This document shows, in pieces, positions 43,520 to 53,276 of a stretch of 64,000 bases of DNA; position 1 is the first letter of the stretch; every line of letters starts with the position of its first letter. Where the stretch lies: NCBI GenBank assembly GCA_030765055.1, contig CM060950.1, positions 274,361,540 to 274,425,539 on the forward strand, read 5' to 3'. The notes under the pieces are model-generated. The model did no database searches and had not been told where the DNA came from. It saw only the letters and a program-made list of their open reading frames with translations. The DNA is from Mantis religiosa. Lineage: Eukaryota > Arthropoda > Insecta > Mantodea > Mantidae. The position numbers and the translations under genes are program-made.

Positions 43520-43953
43520 ACATTTTCTCAATGTTGCTAATGTCCGGAGTTCTTGAACTATCTCTCTGCAGATTTCTGTCTTATTGTTTCCAAAGAAGCC
43601 CTTCACTACTTCCTGAAAGGCTTTCCATGCAGATAATTCCTTAGTACTCAACCTTTTTGTTTTTTAAGTTTTCTTCTTTCAAAATACTCCTAATTTGGGG
43701 GCCAACAAATAGTCTTTCTTGTACTTTAGCATTGTTGAGTTTTGGAAACAGGCTTCTGAACTATGCAGAGGCTTCTGCATTTTTGTCCATAGCGTTAATG
43801 AAGTTCTCCATTAGGCCTAATTTTATACTGAGAGGAGATAGTATTACTTTATTTGGGTTTACTAATGGAAGATACTTGACATTGTGTTGTCCGGGTGTGT
43901 ATGTTTCTCTTAGAGGCAACTCTTTGACAATGTAGTGTGATCCACAAGCATAG
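43520..43953 (-). pseudogene. HGERFH-family gene, middle part
   Basis: Reads GSHYIVKELPLRETYTPG, IKLGLMENFINAMDK, LFPKLNNAKVQERLFVGPQI and AWKAFQEVVKGFFGNNKTE, matching the region upstream of the C-terminal block seen at 35971-36426 (shared FVGPQI and AW.AF). Continues from 46177-47021 across the inserted gypsy element. Confidence 0.65.
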
Positions 43954-44166
43954 TGTCACCCTGGTGGTAGGCTCGCGAAGCCGATGAAAAATGATGGCCG
44001 ATCGTTACCGGAAGTGAGAGACAGTTGAGGGTAGAGTTGGAAAAATAAACAGTTTAAGGTTAGCTAGCAAACTGTAATGGTGACGAATGTATTTGCTAGG
44101 AAAATAAAGTGTAGTTTTTGTGTTTCGTAACCTCGTTTTATTATTTCACGAACCCACAAAGTCACA
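43954..44166 (+). repeat. 5' LTR of deleted gypsy element 2
   Basis: TGTCACCCTGG...AAGTCACA. It differs from 45964-46176 at about two positions (one near 44016 and one near 44126), so the element is young relative to its neighbours. AAAATAAAG near 44100 may act in RNA 3'-end formation. Confidence 0.92.
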
Positions 44167-44168
44167 AC

Positions 44169-44184
44169 TGGTGTCAGAAGTGGG
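44169..44184 (+). promoter_or_regulatory. primer-binding site, tRNA-Leu type
   Basis: TGGTGTCAGAAGTGGG, two bases after the LTR, fully complementary to the expected 3' end of tRNA-Leu. Confidence 0.88.
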
Positions 44185-44205
44185 ATAACAACATCACCGA
44201 AGACT

Positions 44206-45320
44206 ATGGCCATGGAATCGGTATTGGAAATGCTTTTGCAGAAGATGAACGAATTAACAGCGAAGTCGGAAGCGGCAAATAACAACTTGGCCGCGAAGAT
44301 GAACGAGTTAACAACAAAAACAGAAGCGGCAAATAACAACCTGGCCGCAGAGTTGAAAGAAATAAAGACCGAATTGACCACAGAAATGAAGGCAGCGAAC
44401 GACAGTCTGGCCACAGAAATGAAGGAGGCGAATGGGCTCCTCGCCGCCAAATTTGAGGAACAGTTGGCCGGCGTGAGGGATGACGTGACGGAGCTGGGCA
44501 AGCGGATGGGCCAAGTGGACGAGCGTGTCGAGGACCTGGCGAACCGCTTCAATGACCTAGAGGAAAAGGCCGACAATAACGCCAAGTCCCTGAACGCCAT
44601 GGTTGAGGACGTCGTCGGCAGGAGACTGAAGGATTTGAAGGCTGACGCACCGGGACGCGACACAACATCGTCGCGCGTCAAACCTCCGAAATATGACGGC
44701 GCGTCAACATTCGAGGTCTTCCGCCGCCAGTTCGACACAGTGGCCAAGCATAACAGATGGTCACCGGAGGAGGAGGCCACACAGTTAATAGCCAGCCTCC
44801 AGGGACGGGCCGCGGAAATCCTAAACGCGGTGCAGACGACGGCGGCGCCCAAGGACATCTGGGAGGCCCTGGAGAATCGTTTCGGAACCACCGCTTAGCC
44901 GCAGCGTACCGCAGCCAACTAAAGGCAAGGTCGCAGCAGACGGGGGAGACGCTGCAGGAGTTCGCCATAGCGATCGAGCAGCTAGCTAGCAAGGCCTTGG
45001 TTGACCTGCCACTGGAGTTCGTATCCCGGGAAGCCGCCTACAATTTTGTCGACGGAGTACGGGACACGGAGATTCGTCAGCGCCTAATGCTCGGCGAATA
45101 TAAAACCATCCACGAGGCGCTGACAGCGGCATTAAGGATGGAGGCGGCCAAGGTAGTATCTATCCCGACGTCGAGAACGAGGAGTGTCCGCTACGCCGGA
45201 GACAGAAGATCAGCTGAGGGACACCGGCGAACACCTAGTGGCCTGTGTTGGGGGTGTGGACAGCCCGGACACCTGCGGAGAGACTGCCCACACCAGGAAG
45301 AGCAGCCGGAAAACGAGTAA
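44206..45320 (+). pseudogene. gag of deleted gypsy element 2 (one frameshift)
   Basis: The start is MAMESVLEMLLQKMNEL, 22 nt after the primer site. Residues 1-90 form a repetitive coiled coil (AANNNLAAKMNELTTKTE and variants). The KPPKYDGASTFEVFRRQFD core follows. A base is missing from a G-run near 44884 (GNHRLAAAYRSQ expected), and reading resumes in the next frame to a zinc knuckle CWGCGQPGHLRRDCP and stop at 45318-45320. Confidence 0.92.
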
Positions 45321-45952
45321 GGCCCGGCGTGGAGAGGGATACGTCGGCGCCATTACCACCATCCCCTCGAGTGACAATTCGCGCCATCAGCCGGCGGATG
45401 GATGACAACCTCATCGCGGACGGCTGGGTAAGAGGAAAGCCGTGCCGCGTGCTGGTGGACACCGGGGCGGCTGTGACCATCATCAGACCTGACGTGGCGA
45501 AGGGTTTGCCGACGAGGAAGCCGAGCCGACCATACGAGCTTGTGACAGCATCGGGCGACACCATGCCTGTGGAGAAGGAGGCCCTACTGGAGCTGAACTT
45601 GGGACGGAGTGCCGTGCGTCTGTGGGTGTTCGTCGCGAAGGTGGCTGAGGAGGTGATTCTGGGACTGGATGCCCTCAGGAGCCACGAGGCGACGGTCGAC
45701 GTCGGCAGGACGGTCCTAAGGCTCAACGGAGAAGAGGTTATACTCCGTCAACCAGAAGAGCGCCTTGGAATTGGCAGGGTCGTCTTGAGCGAAGACGTGG
45801 TTGTCCCCGCGAGGAGCGAAGTGATGGTGACGGCGCGACCGGAAGGCCGGACAGCAGGTTTGATCCAGAAGGTGCCCCGAGGAAAAATGTTGGTGGTACA
45901 CCTGGATCGCCTGTTCCACTACGAAGGCGCTGTTCGGGACGACCAGCCTTGA
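45245..45952 (+). CDS. gypsy protease joined in frame to the pol C-terminus
   Basis: Lies in the -1 frame of gag's second half, overlapping it by 76 nt as in frameshift-expressed gag-pol. VLVDTGAAVTIIRP has the retroviral-type DTG active site, and VILGLDALR follows. After ARPEGRTAG the frame jumps to LIQKVPRGKMLVVHLDRL, the last codons of pol, and ends at the TGA before the purine tract. RT, RNase H and integrase are gone. The open frame is preserved over its whole length. Confidence 0.9.
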   Translation: MLGVWTARTPAERLPTPGRAAGKRVRPGVERDTSAPLPPSPRVTIRAISRRMDDNLIADGWVRGKPCRVLVDTGAAVTIIRPDVAKGLPTRKPSRPYELVTASGDTMPVEKEALLELNLGRSAVRLWVFVAKVAEEVILGLDALRSHEATVDVGRTVLRLNGEEVILRQPEERLGIGRVVLSEDVVVPARSEVMVTARPEGRTAGLIQKVPRGKMLVVHLDRLFHYEGAVRDDQP

Positions 45953-45963
45953 GGAGGGAGCAG

Positions 45964-46176
45964 TGTCACCCTGGTGGTAGGCTCGCGAAGCCGATGAAAA
46001 ATGATGGCCGATCGTTTCCGGAAGTGAGAGACAGTTGAGGGTAGAGTTGGAAAAATAAACAGTTTAAGGTTAGCTAGCAAACTGTAATGGTGACGAATGT
46101 ATTTGCTAGGAAAATAAAGTGTAGTTTTTGTGTTTTGTAACCTCGTTTTATTATTTCACGAACCCACAAAGTCACA
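45964..46176 (+). repeat. 3' LTR of deleted gypsy element 2
   Basis: Partner of 43954-44166, preceded by the purine tract GAGGAGGGAGCAG at about 45951-45963. Confidence 0.92.
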
Positions 46177-47021
46177 GATCTCCTACATATGCTAGCTGTA
46201 CTTGCTGTAGACCTTCAGATCTCCACATCTTTGGCGGCTATACTTGCTGTAATCATACCTAATAGACTGGACATACATTCATAGGTTTCCTTCACTTCTA
46301 CTGAATGTGCCACTGGTGTTGATGGCTTGGTGTTGTGGAGCAACATTGCTTTGAGACTTAGCTTAGAAGAGGCAATAAAAAAAACTCCATTCTGCAGGGA
46401 TGTGTTGAAATTCTAGCTCATTAATTAAACCATCTATGTTTATGCATGTACAAATGGAATTTTTCATAGCATAGTAGCCAGAAAACTTTTCATGTCTTTC
46501 TGAAAACTAAATTCTGGTATTGGGAGCTAGTAACTTTCACTGTTTGAGTGTAGTTTTTTCGTTTAATTTTGATGTCACTGTTATTAAATTCCTCCACTCA
46601 TGCATAATCAATAGGGGTTTATCTTCAGGTTCTGGACAGTATTCTGCATCGAAGGAAGTAGAAGGGATGGGCTCATTTGCTTGCTCATGTTCTGAAGCAG
46701 TTTCTTCTAAATGTGAAAAGGGCTGGGAATTCTGAGTTCAGCTCCATATGGAACAGTCTTATTGTGAATGGAATATAAGGCTACTCAATTTTGAATTCAT
46801 TTTTTGTGATATCCCCCAATTTTTCTTAGGTAGAATTGGCTATTTGGTATGTGCCAGACCATTGGCACTGCAAAGGGCATAGTGCAAGTTTTGCCACCAT
46901 TCATCCACTTAAGATTGGAATAACACATTATGCAGTACACATGAGGATCCCATTCCTTGTCTTTATCTCCAACATGATAGCCAAAGTAACCTAAATGTGC
47001 TTGTTTCAAAGTTTCTGTCAA
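46177..47021 (-). pseudogene. HGERFH-family gene, N-terminal part
   Basis: The 46797-47021 frame reads AHLGYFGYHVGDKDKEWDPHVYC and MPFAVPMVWHIPNSQFY. Lower down, in shifting frames, come LLAPNTRI, RHEKFSGYY, AEWSFFIASSKLSLKAMLLHN and TPVAHSVEVKETYE, then CGDLKV. This order agrees with the family whose C-terminus lies at 35971-36426. Stops and frame changes are frequent. A PLE D-like fragment may interrupt it near 46558-46606. Confidence 0.68.
46558..46606 (-). repeat. PLE D tail-like fragment
   Basis: On the minus strand GGAGGAATTTAATAACAGTG followed by ACATCAAAATTAA matches the tail of PLE D (19136-19177) at most positions. It lies in the HGERFH-family relic. Insertion boundaries were not resolved. 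Confidence 0.6.
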
Positions 47022-47589
47022 AGGTCAATGCTATCTCTTTGTAGTAAACTGCCCACAAACATAAATTGTTTGGTAAATTTATGCAAGCATGACAAGACTT
47101 TTTCATTGCACATAAACTGAAATTTCTGATAACAAAAGCCACTTAAAACCACCACTTTTCACAAGCAAGACAAACTTTGAACTGAACCTATTACCGAAAT
47201 CATGATGCTCCATGATGGGACTGTGCTTTTCTGCTACTCTAATGCAGAGAACACTAAAGCAATAAATGATTATCCCTCTCCCCTTATCAAGGCAAACATG
47301 CAGCAAATTAGGTTGTTATTCTTAAGTATGAACCCTAAAAACTGGAAACATATGTGAAAGCTGGTTTAGAGAACATCTGGGGCATTTATAGGTCCATAGT
47401 TTACTTAGATTTTTGACAATGTTTTACTGTTTTTAAGTATATTTCAATTATTTGCAAGAAAATGGTGGTTGTAGGAAATACTTTAGGTTCATATTCATTA
47501 ATTGCTCATAAAACTTGATCTAAAATGCAGTTTTCATCCATGTGGCAAAAATCTTAACTAGTGTTATAGATTCATTTCTAAAATAATTA
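47022..47589. other. non-coding stretch
   Basis: No gene recognised. Confidence 0.4.
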
Positions 47590-48300
47590 AAGAAAGCTGT
47601 ATGTAATCAGTTTATAAAAATACATGGAGTTAAGCAACATTGTCTCATCATTCCTGTATGGATTTAGAAAAAGAATGTCAATAGAAAATGCTAATACATG
47701 CTAACTTCTGAAGTAGTAACAGTCCTTGTGTGTAGTGTTTAACGCCTGCTTTTACTACATACGGCACCACAGGCGGTGACACTGATGATACATGAGATGA
47801 AGATGGAACACCGGTGGAATGAGATGGCGGGGGAAACCGGAGGTCCTGGAGAAAACCCGCCCCAGCGCCGTGTTGTCCACGACAAATCTCACTTTGCGGT
47901 TGCCTGGGATCGAACCCGGGCCGCCTTGGTGAGAGCCAAGTGGTCTAACCACTGAGCCGGTGCGGCCTGTAATAGTCCTTGAAAAATAAAAACTGTCATT
48001 AGGAGTATTTTGTGACTTATTTGAGGCAGTTGACAGTGTAAATCACAATTTCTTGCAGCAAAAGGAAACAGTTTCTGATTTCAGTGATTGTGTAAATAGG
48101 TTCAGATTATGCTTAAACATTAGAATCCACAACATCAGGATTCTGAATTAGGTTTTATTACTAAAGGTGTCGCACAAGGTTATGTACTCAGGTCTTAGTT
48201 ATTTTTAATATTTATAAAGATTTGTATTATCTTAGCAAAGATTCAGGAGCTGTGCTCTTAGAAGGTGATGCTACTGATATATTTGAAAATTCTTATCAGC
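47590..48300 (+). pseudogene. LINE reverse transcriptase relic, split by a SINE
   Basis: Before the SINE: SSFLYGFRKRMSIENAN (compare QYGFRK..ST..A of LINE RTs). After it: GVFCDLFEAVDSVNHNFLQ (motif A) and KGVAQGYVL (compare GVPQGS.LGP). The Asp of motif A is kept, but stops follow. The clade cannot be assigned. Confidence 0.68.
47729..47969 (-). mobile_element. tRNA-derived SINE in a LINE relic
   Basis: Flanked by TAaCAGTCCTTG (47717-47728) and TAATAGTCCTTG (47970-47981), a 12-bp duplication with one mismatch. On the minus strand GGCTCAGTGGTTAGACC (A-box) and CGGGTTCGATCCCAGG (B-box) are well spaced. This family differs from the SINEs at 34985 and 36993. Confidence 0.9.
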
Positions 48301-48319
48301 AATTAAGACAGGCTAAAAA

Positions 48320-49980
48320 AGCTAATTAAGGATAATAATTACAAAAAAAATTGGAAACCAACCCATTAAATTACTGTTTTGAATCTACAAATAAAACTTA
48401 AAAAGAAAGTAAATTAATCAGTAAGAAAGAATTACAGAAAATTAGAGTAGATAATCCAACATTACCATGAATGTATGGGTTACCAAAAATGCATAAAGCA
48501 GGAAAAGTCGTGAGACCTATTAGTAGCATAAATGCCCCCACATATAATTTGGCCAAATGGTTATTAAACAGATATATTCCCTTAGTTTGAAAAGTGCAAA
48601 TTTCAATGACTTTTTTAAACTTAGTAGAAAAAAAATTAAAGACAGAGACCAAAATGACAGACAAATGGTTTCATTTGATGTCCTATTGTTATTCCCAAGC
48701 ATACCAGCAGAAAAATTACAGACACTGTTAAAAATTAGCTAACTACAATAGAAATGGAAACAGAAGCAGAATACATGTCATTGACAAACCTATGTATTGA
48801 ACAAAACTTCTTCATCTTTAGTGGTAAATACTACAAACGGAAATCAGGGTTATCTGTGGGCAATCCACTTTCACCTGTTTTGGAAATTTTATGGGTTAAT
48901 TTGAAACACAAAAAATGGCCTTCCCTTGGATCTGTAAGGTTTGGTTGATGACATCTTTGCAATACTTCCAGATAAATATTTTATGATGCATTAAAAATAC
49001 TCAGTCTGCAGGAAAAAGCTGTTAAATTCACAATAGGAAGTCAATGGACAACTCTCTTTCTTGGACCTAAATATGAGGAATTACACAAAAATAAAACGTG
49101 AAATTTACAGGAAGCCAACACAGAAAATCACATAAAAAATCATAACTATTACCTGATTACACATAAACATGCAATAATTACTTAATAACTTTGCACTCAG
49201 ACTAGTCAATATACCCATGGGTAAAGCAGATTACTACAAGGAACAGCATGCAGAAGAAAATGTATACAACAAATGTCTGGTATTTAAGAAAATTAAAAGA
49301 TCTAAACTAAAGAAAACCATTAAGGAAGCAACCACATTGACTAAAGAAAACGAAAGCAATGGCAAATTCATTGCATATACGTGCCACCCAAAAATATTTA
49401 ATAAATAAAAAAATAGCTTTGAAGAACAAAATATTGTCTTGGCACCTACAGATAGTCCCTGCTAAAATTGTTATATTGAAAAACAAAAGATGAAATCCCA
49501 TCAATCAGTAGATTTGGAATATACCAAAGAAGTTGTATTATGAAAAATGCTACATAGGGCAAACTGAAAGAAACCTAAAACCAGAGTTGTAAGAGCATTT
49601 TAGAAACATCAAATTGAAACATGAAGATAAATCAGCAGCAGCATTTCACTTTAGGAACGAAAACTGTAAGCTTAGCCCACATCCAAAATTATTTAAATGA
49701 GAGATAAACCAAAACAAACTGACATGGGAGAACATTTTAATGTGGGAAAATAAGGACCAAGTGATGAACTTTGAAATCCCACTCGTCGATAATTTGAGAA
49801 AAAAGTTAATAGTTCCACCACCAGAAAGAAGACAGCATACAAAAGCAACAGTGGTGGTCAGACCTTCAAGGTTGAAAATGGAAGCCACAACTTCTGAAAC
49901 TACTCCCTCAAAAGGTAATGTGACAGAGTGTTAAAACCATCTACAAATAATTTTTTGAATTTATTAAATTACACAAATAT
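48320..49980 (+). mobile_element. Penelope-like element family E (D-like), decayed
   Basis: Plus-strand relic covering RT through GIY-YIG. The 3' end resembles family D (CCATCTACAAATAATTTTTTG near 49940; compare CAACTACAAATAGTTTTTGC). Boundaries are approximate, and no target duplication was found. Confidence 0.78.
48480..49934 (+). pseudogene. PLE family E RT and GIY-YIG coding relic
   Basis: Order of readable blocks: YGLPKMHKAGKVVRPI-like segment near 48477, MVSFDVLLLFPSIPAEKL (RT motif A), TNLCIEQNFFIFSGKYYKR, SGLSVGNPLSPVLE (motif B), VDDIFAILPDK near 48945, then KADYYKEQ and VYNKCLVFKKI, CYIGQTERNL near 49548 (YIG half), and WENILMWENKDQVMNFEIP. Repeated frame changes and stops make it non-functional. 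Confidence 0.8.
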
Positions 49981-50239
49981 TCTGTCTAACTAAATAGATA
50001 GAACACTATTTAGTGGTTATAACATTTCTTAAAAATATCCTATTGATGGGAGCGATACACGTTCCCGAAACGTTGATTTCTAATCATCTTTTCACCTGGC
50101 ATGTTTCCCGAGAATATCTTGAATATTGAGGCTGATTTCCAATTAAGGCTTATTTCTCCTGATAGCATTTTCTGAGTTAATGAAGCTTCTGCCAGTAGGA
50201 GGTTACCTGCTTTTCTACGCCATTATCGAAAGTTGTATA

Positions 50240-50500
50240 TAATAGGGTTATAAAATACATGGAGTTAGCCTGTTACTGCAGAAATCAGTTTTATGCCTTC
50301 ATAAAGAGCTCTGTAAATTGCTTCAGATAGAACTAATCAAATAAAATCCAGAAAACCAGAATCAATGTGGGCATTTTGAACCAGCGGTTATTATTGAAGT
50401 TGTTCCACAAAGTTCTATAATTGGTCCTTTGTTATTTTTAGTGTTTTTAAATGACTTACAACTTTATACTTATAGAATATAATCTTAGCGTAGAGTACAG
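50240..50500 (+). pseudogene. LINE reverse transcriptase fragment
   Basis: Reads VVPQSSIIGPLLFLVFLNDLQLY at 50395-50470, the conserved GVPQGSILGPLLFLIYINDL block of LINE RTs with two substitutions, in an otherwise unreadable context. It is separate from the relic at 47590 because both hold this block. Confidence 0.75.
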
Positions 50501-50719
50501 TACGCGCAAGATAAGAGCGCTGGATTTACGGGGAAGTGCGGGTAGAGGGGTAGTTGCGAGAGCTAATGCTCTTTTGTTTCTGCAGTGTGGTCAACTTTGA
50601 AAAACACAGTTCAGCAAAATAGTTGTAAGATAAGTGAAGATATGCGCCGCAAGTGTGAGATCTGTGGACAAACATTAAATTAAATTTGATACTATAAGCT
50701 GTATATTTATATACTTAGT

Positions 50720-51086
50720 ATTTATGAAACACATAAAAACAGTAAACAAATATGACAGCCATAAATACTCATTCGCTTTGTGATTCTTTGATTTCTGAGT
50801 CCACTGCATCGGTTTCATCGCTAGTATCCTCTGATCTGTTGATAATTTCATCAATTGCATTTTCAATTACACCATTATTTCTCCAATATTTCATTTCCAG
50901 TTCTTGCAGTATCCATCCCAATTCGTCGCAGTTACAGAAGAAAATGCTTCTATAGCAAGTTTCTGCAGATTTGTGGCTAACATTTCACCAGCAACATTGT
51001 TCCTCTGAAAACGTTCTTTATTTTTGCCCACGCCAGTTCAATTGCATTCAGATCACAGTTATACGGAGGTAAACGAATAATAGTGT
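50720..51086 (-). pseudogene. DDE_3-type transposase, C-terminal part
   Basis: From 51086 downwards: TIIRLPPYNCDLNAIELAWAK, the RLPPY.C.LN.IEL signature. Further on, with frame changes, MLATNLQKLAIEAFSSVTATNW and an acidic Ser/Glu-rich end (SEDTSDETDAVDSE). It is the continuation of 59928-60730, from which it is split by the PLE dimer. Confidence 0.82.
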
Positions 51087-51136
51087 ACAAAAGTGAATCG
51101 AGAAGATACTGACACATTGCTTCACTCACACTGTTT

Positions 51137-51186
51137 ATTCACAGGACATGTTTCAAGAGCTCTTGCTCCTATCATCAGCTGATACT
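51137..51186 (-). ncRNA. hammerhead-ribozyme-like motif, dimer left arm
   Basis: On the minus strand CTGATGA (51178-51172), six-pair stem II AGGAGC-AAGA-GCTCTT, GAAA (51154-51151), then CATGTC and CTGTG. All invariant core bases (C3, G5, A6, G8, A9, G12, A13, A14) are kept. Confidence 0.82.
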
Positions 51187-52088
51187 CGATTAGTGTAAGT
51201 TGTAGTGGTTTCCTCTTTCTCCGTATTGTCAATAGATGGCGTGATGTACTTGTCAAAGATGTCCGGTGGTGGAGTTTCAAAATTCATGACTCTATGACGA
51301 TTTTTGTTAATGAAGATTTTTTCCCATACGGAAAGGTCTATGGGATGATTAACATATTTTATTAGAGATGTTTCCAAGTTGATGTCATGTCTAGTGTTCA
51401 AAAAATGAAAAGCCACTGCTGATTTTTCTGTTTCGCCATTTTTAATGTTTCTTATATGTTCTTTAGTTCTGATGTTAATATTTCTTTTTGTTTTTCCTAT
51501 ATAAATTTTAGGGCAAGTTTCACATTTGATCTCATAGATTCCTGGTTTTTCTTTGGTAGTGATTGAATTTCTGGGAGGGCCTTTTAACAAATTTCTGATA
51601 TTAAACCTATTTTGAGGTGCAAGAGTTATGTTGTGTTTTGAGAAGATTTTTTGGAATTTGTTATAGGCTGATGGGTGGAAGGTGAATTTTTTAAAAAGTT
51701 TTTTCTCTTTTTCTCCTGTAGGTTCTAGGGTGGTGGTTTCTTTTATTTTCTTAGCTTTGTTGAGTCTGTTAACTGTTTTGTCTACTAAATTTGGGCTGAA
51801 ACCGTTGGATATAGCTACTTTTTTTATGTGTAGGTATTCTTCTTGATAATCTTCTCTGTTTAGTGGAAAGTTGATCATCCGAAAGATTAAACTGTTGAAA
51901 ATGGCATGTTGGTGTTGTTTTGGGTTGAAACTGTTGTTCTTAATGTAATTATCTGTGTGTGTCGGTTTCCTGTAAATACCAAAAGTGAGTTTGTTGTTCA
52001 TGTTTTTGATCTTGATGTCCAAAAAGGGGAGCACACCATCCTCTTCTGTTTCCAATGTAAATTTTATAGCTGGATTTTGTATATTCAA
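51153..52088 (-). CDS. PLE A left arm: RT C-terminal region and GIY-YIG endonuclease
   Basis: A 311-codon frame: FTLETEEDGVLPFLDIKI and YRKPTHTDNYI (RT thumb side), NGFSPNLVDKTVNRL, linker FTFHPSAYNKFQK, then GIYEIKCETCPKIYIGKTKRN (GIY-YIG with CxxC) and WEKIFINKNRHRVMNFE. It ends at SADDRSKSS inside the hammerhead motif. This is the most complete endonuclease in the window and appears intact, but its RT core upstream is disrupted. Confidence 0.92.
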   Translation of the reverse strand: MNIQNPAIKFTLETEEDGVLPFLDIKIKNMNNKLTFGIYRKPTHTDNYIKNNSFNPKQHQHAIFNSLIFRMINFPLNREDYQEEYLHIKKVAISNGFSPNLVDKTVNRLNKAKKIKETTTLEPTGEKEKKLFKKFTFHPSAYNKFQKIFSKHNITLAPQNRFNIRNLLKGPPRNSITTKEKPGIYEIKCETCPKIYIGKTKRNINIRTKEHIRNIKNGETEKSAVAFHFLNTRHDINLETSLIKYVNHPIDLSVWEKIFINKNRHRVMNFETPPPDIFDKYITPSIDNTEKEETTTTYTNRVSADDRSKSS

Positions 52089-52099
52089 AAGTCTAAGAC

Positions 52100-53100
52100 C
52101 ATCTTGTATGAGCTTTTAGGTACTATGGCAAAAATGTCGTCAACACAGCGATACCACACTTTGAAATAATTTGGAAAAGTTTTTGTGATATGTGTTTCAA
52201 AAGCACTCATAAATAAATCTGCCAAGAAGGGAGACAATGGGTTGCCATTAAAGCTGTCCATTAAAGCTGAAAAAATTTTGATTGATACAAATTTCTGTAA
52301 GTTGTAAAAGTTCTTCTATTTCTTCAGATGTTATTTGTATTGATTCCAGCCATTTTTTGAGAAGTGGAATAAGCTCATTGGTAGGTATACTTGGATATAA
52401 AGAAATGACGTCAAAGGAAACTAAAGCATCTGTAGAGTTGACCTTTGTGTCCTTCAGGAGATTTAACAATTCAAACAAGTTTTTGATACTTAAATTTTCA
52501 AATTTTGTGAAGGATCTGAAGATTTGAACCAGCCATTTTGATAGTTGGTAAGTGGGTGCATCAATGTTATTAATTATTGGTCTGAGGGTAATTTCAGGTT
52601 TATGTATTTTGGGTAAACCATATATGTATGGTGTTTTTGGACGGTCTATTTTATTGTTAAATTTATCTCTTTAGTCATGATTTTACTGTTTTTAATTGTT
52701 AATTCCACAGATTTGCATGCTTTCTTTAATGGATTGTTTTCTAGTTTAACAAATTCTTTTCCATTTAAAAGGTTGTCCATTTTTTTGCGATAGTCTTCTT
52801 CGTCCAATATTACTATTTTGTTACCCTTGTCTGCTTTTGTGTAGACTAACGGTTTTTCATTTAAATTTTTGATTAATTTTTTATATGAATATCTTTTTGA
52901 ATTTGCATTTTGAATATGATCTAGAGTTTCTATGCACTGTGTTCTGATCGTAGATTTTTTATCGGGCAAATTATATATCGCTATTTCAATGTCCGCGATA
53001 TAGTTTTCAATGGTTTTTTTTTTTTTTTTTTTTTTTTTTGTTTTTGTTTTTTTTTTTTTTTGTAATCTACACATGGTTTTAGGCCTTTGTTTAGAAAATC
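52100..53100 (-). pseudogene. PLE A left arm: N-terminus and RT core
   Basis: Reads KPLVYTKADKGNKIVILDEEDY (the KADKGN block of Penelope proteins). A frame change follows near 52668, then YGLPKIHKPE and LRPIINNIDAPTYQL, ALVSFDVISLYPSIPTNEL (motif A), CINQNFFSFNG, a short duplication (CTTTAATGG twice) at 52236-52265, NPLSPFLADLFMSAFE and VDDIFAIVP near 52140. A further break lies near 52110. An expanded poly-T run (53018-53062) corrupts the extreme N-terminus. Confidence 0.9.
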
Positions 53101-53102
53101 TA

Positions 53103-53149
53103 AACGAATGCAACGAATCTATCCACATGCAACTTCACGGAGAAAGATA
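53103..53149. other. centre of the PLE palindrome
   Basis: Forty-seven unique bases between the arms, probably 5'-terminal sequence present on only one partner. Nothing in it is recognisable as a promoter. Confidence 0.7.
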
Positions 53150-53276
53150 TAGATTTTCTAAACAAAGGCCTAAAAACATGTGTAGATTACACAAAAAACA
53201 TTGAAAACTATATCGCGGACATTGAAGTAGCGATATATAATTTGCCCGATAATAAAAAATCTACGATCAGAACACA

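Larger units (their letters stand above)
43954..46176 (+). mobile_element. internally deleted gypsy element 2, both LTRs
   Basis: Two 213-bp LTRs (43954-44166 and 45964-46176), primer-binding site, gag and protease, with pol collapsed to a few codons. Left flank ATAG and right flank GATC do not match, so the expected 4-bp duplication is absent. It sits in the HGERFH-family relic. Confidence 0.92.

Noticed and set aside
44064..44891. 275-codon minus-strand frame over gypsy gag
   Set aside because: Complement of the gag coding strand with no recognisable domain. The plus-strand frame has coiled coil and zinc knuckle.
45305..45320. GGAAAAC before the gag stop as a -1 slippery heptamer
   Set aside because: The frames do require a -1 shift, but the first three bases are not identical and no downstream pseudoknot was worked out. 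The shift site is left open.
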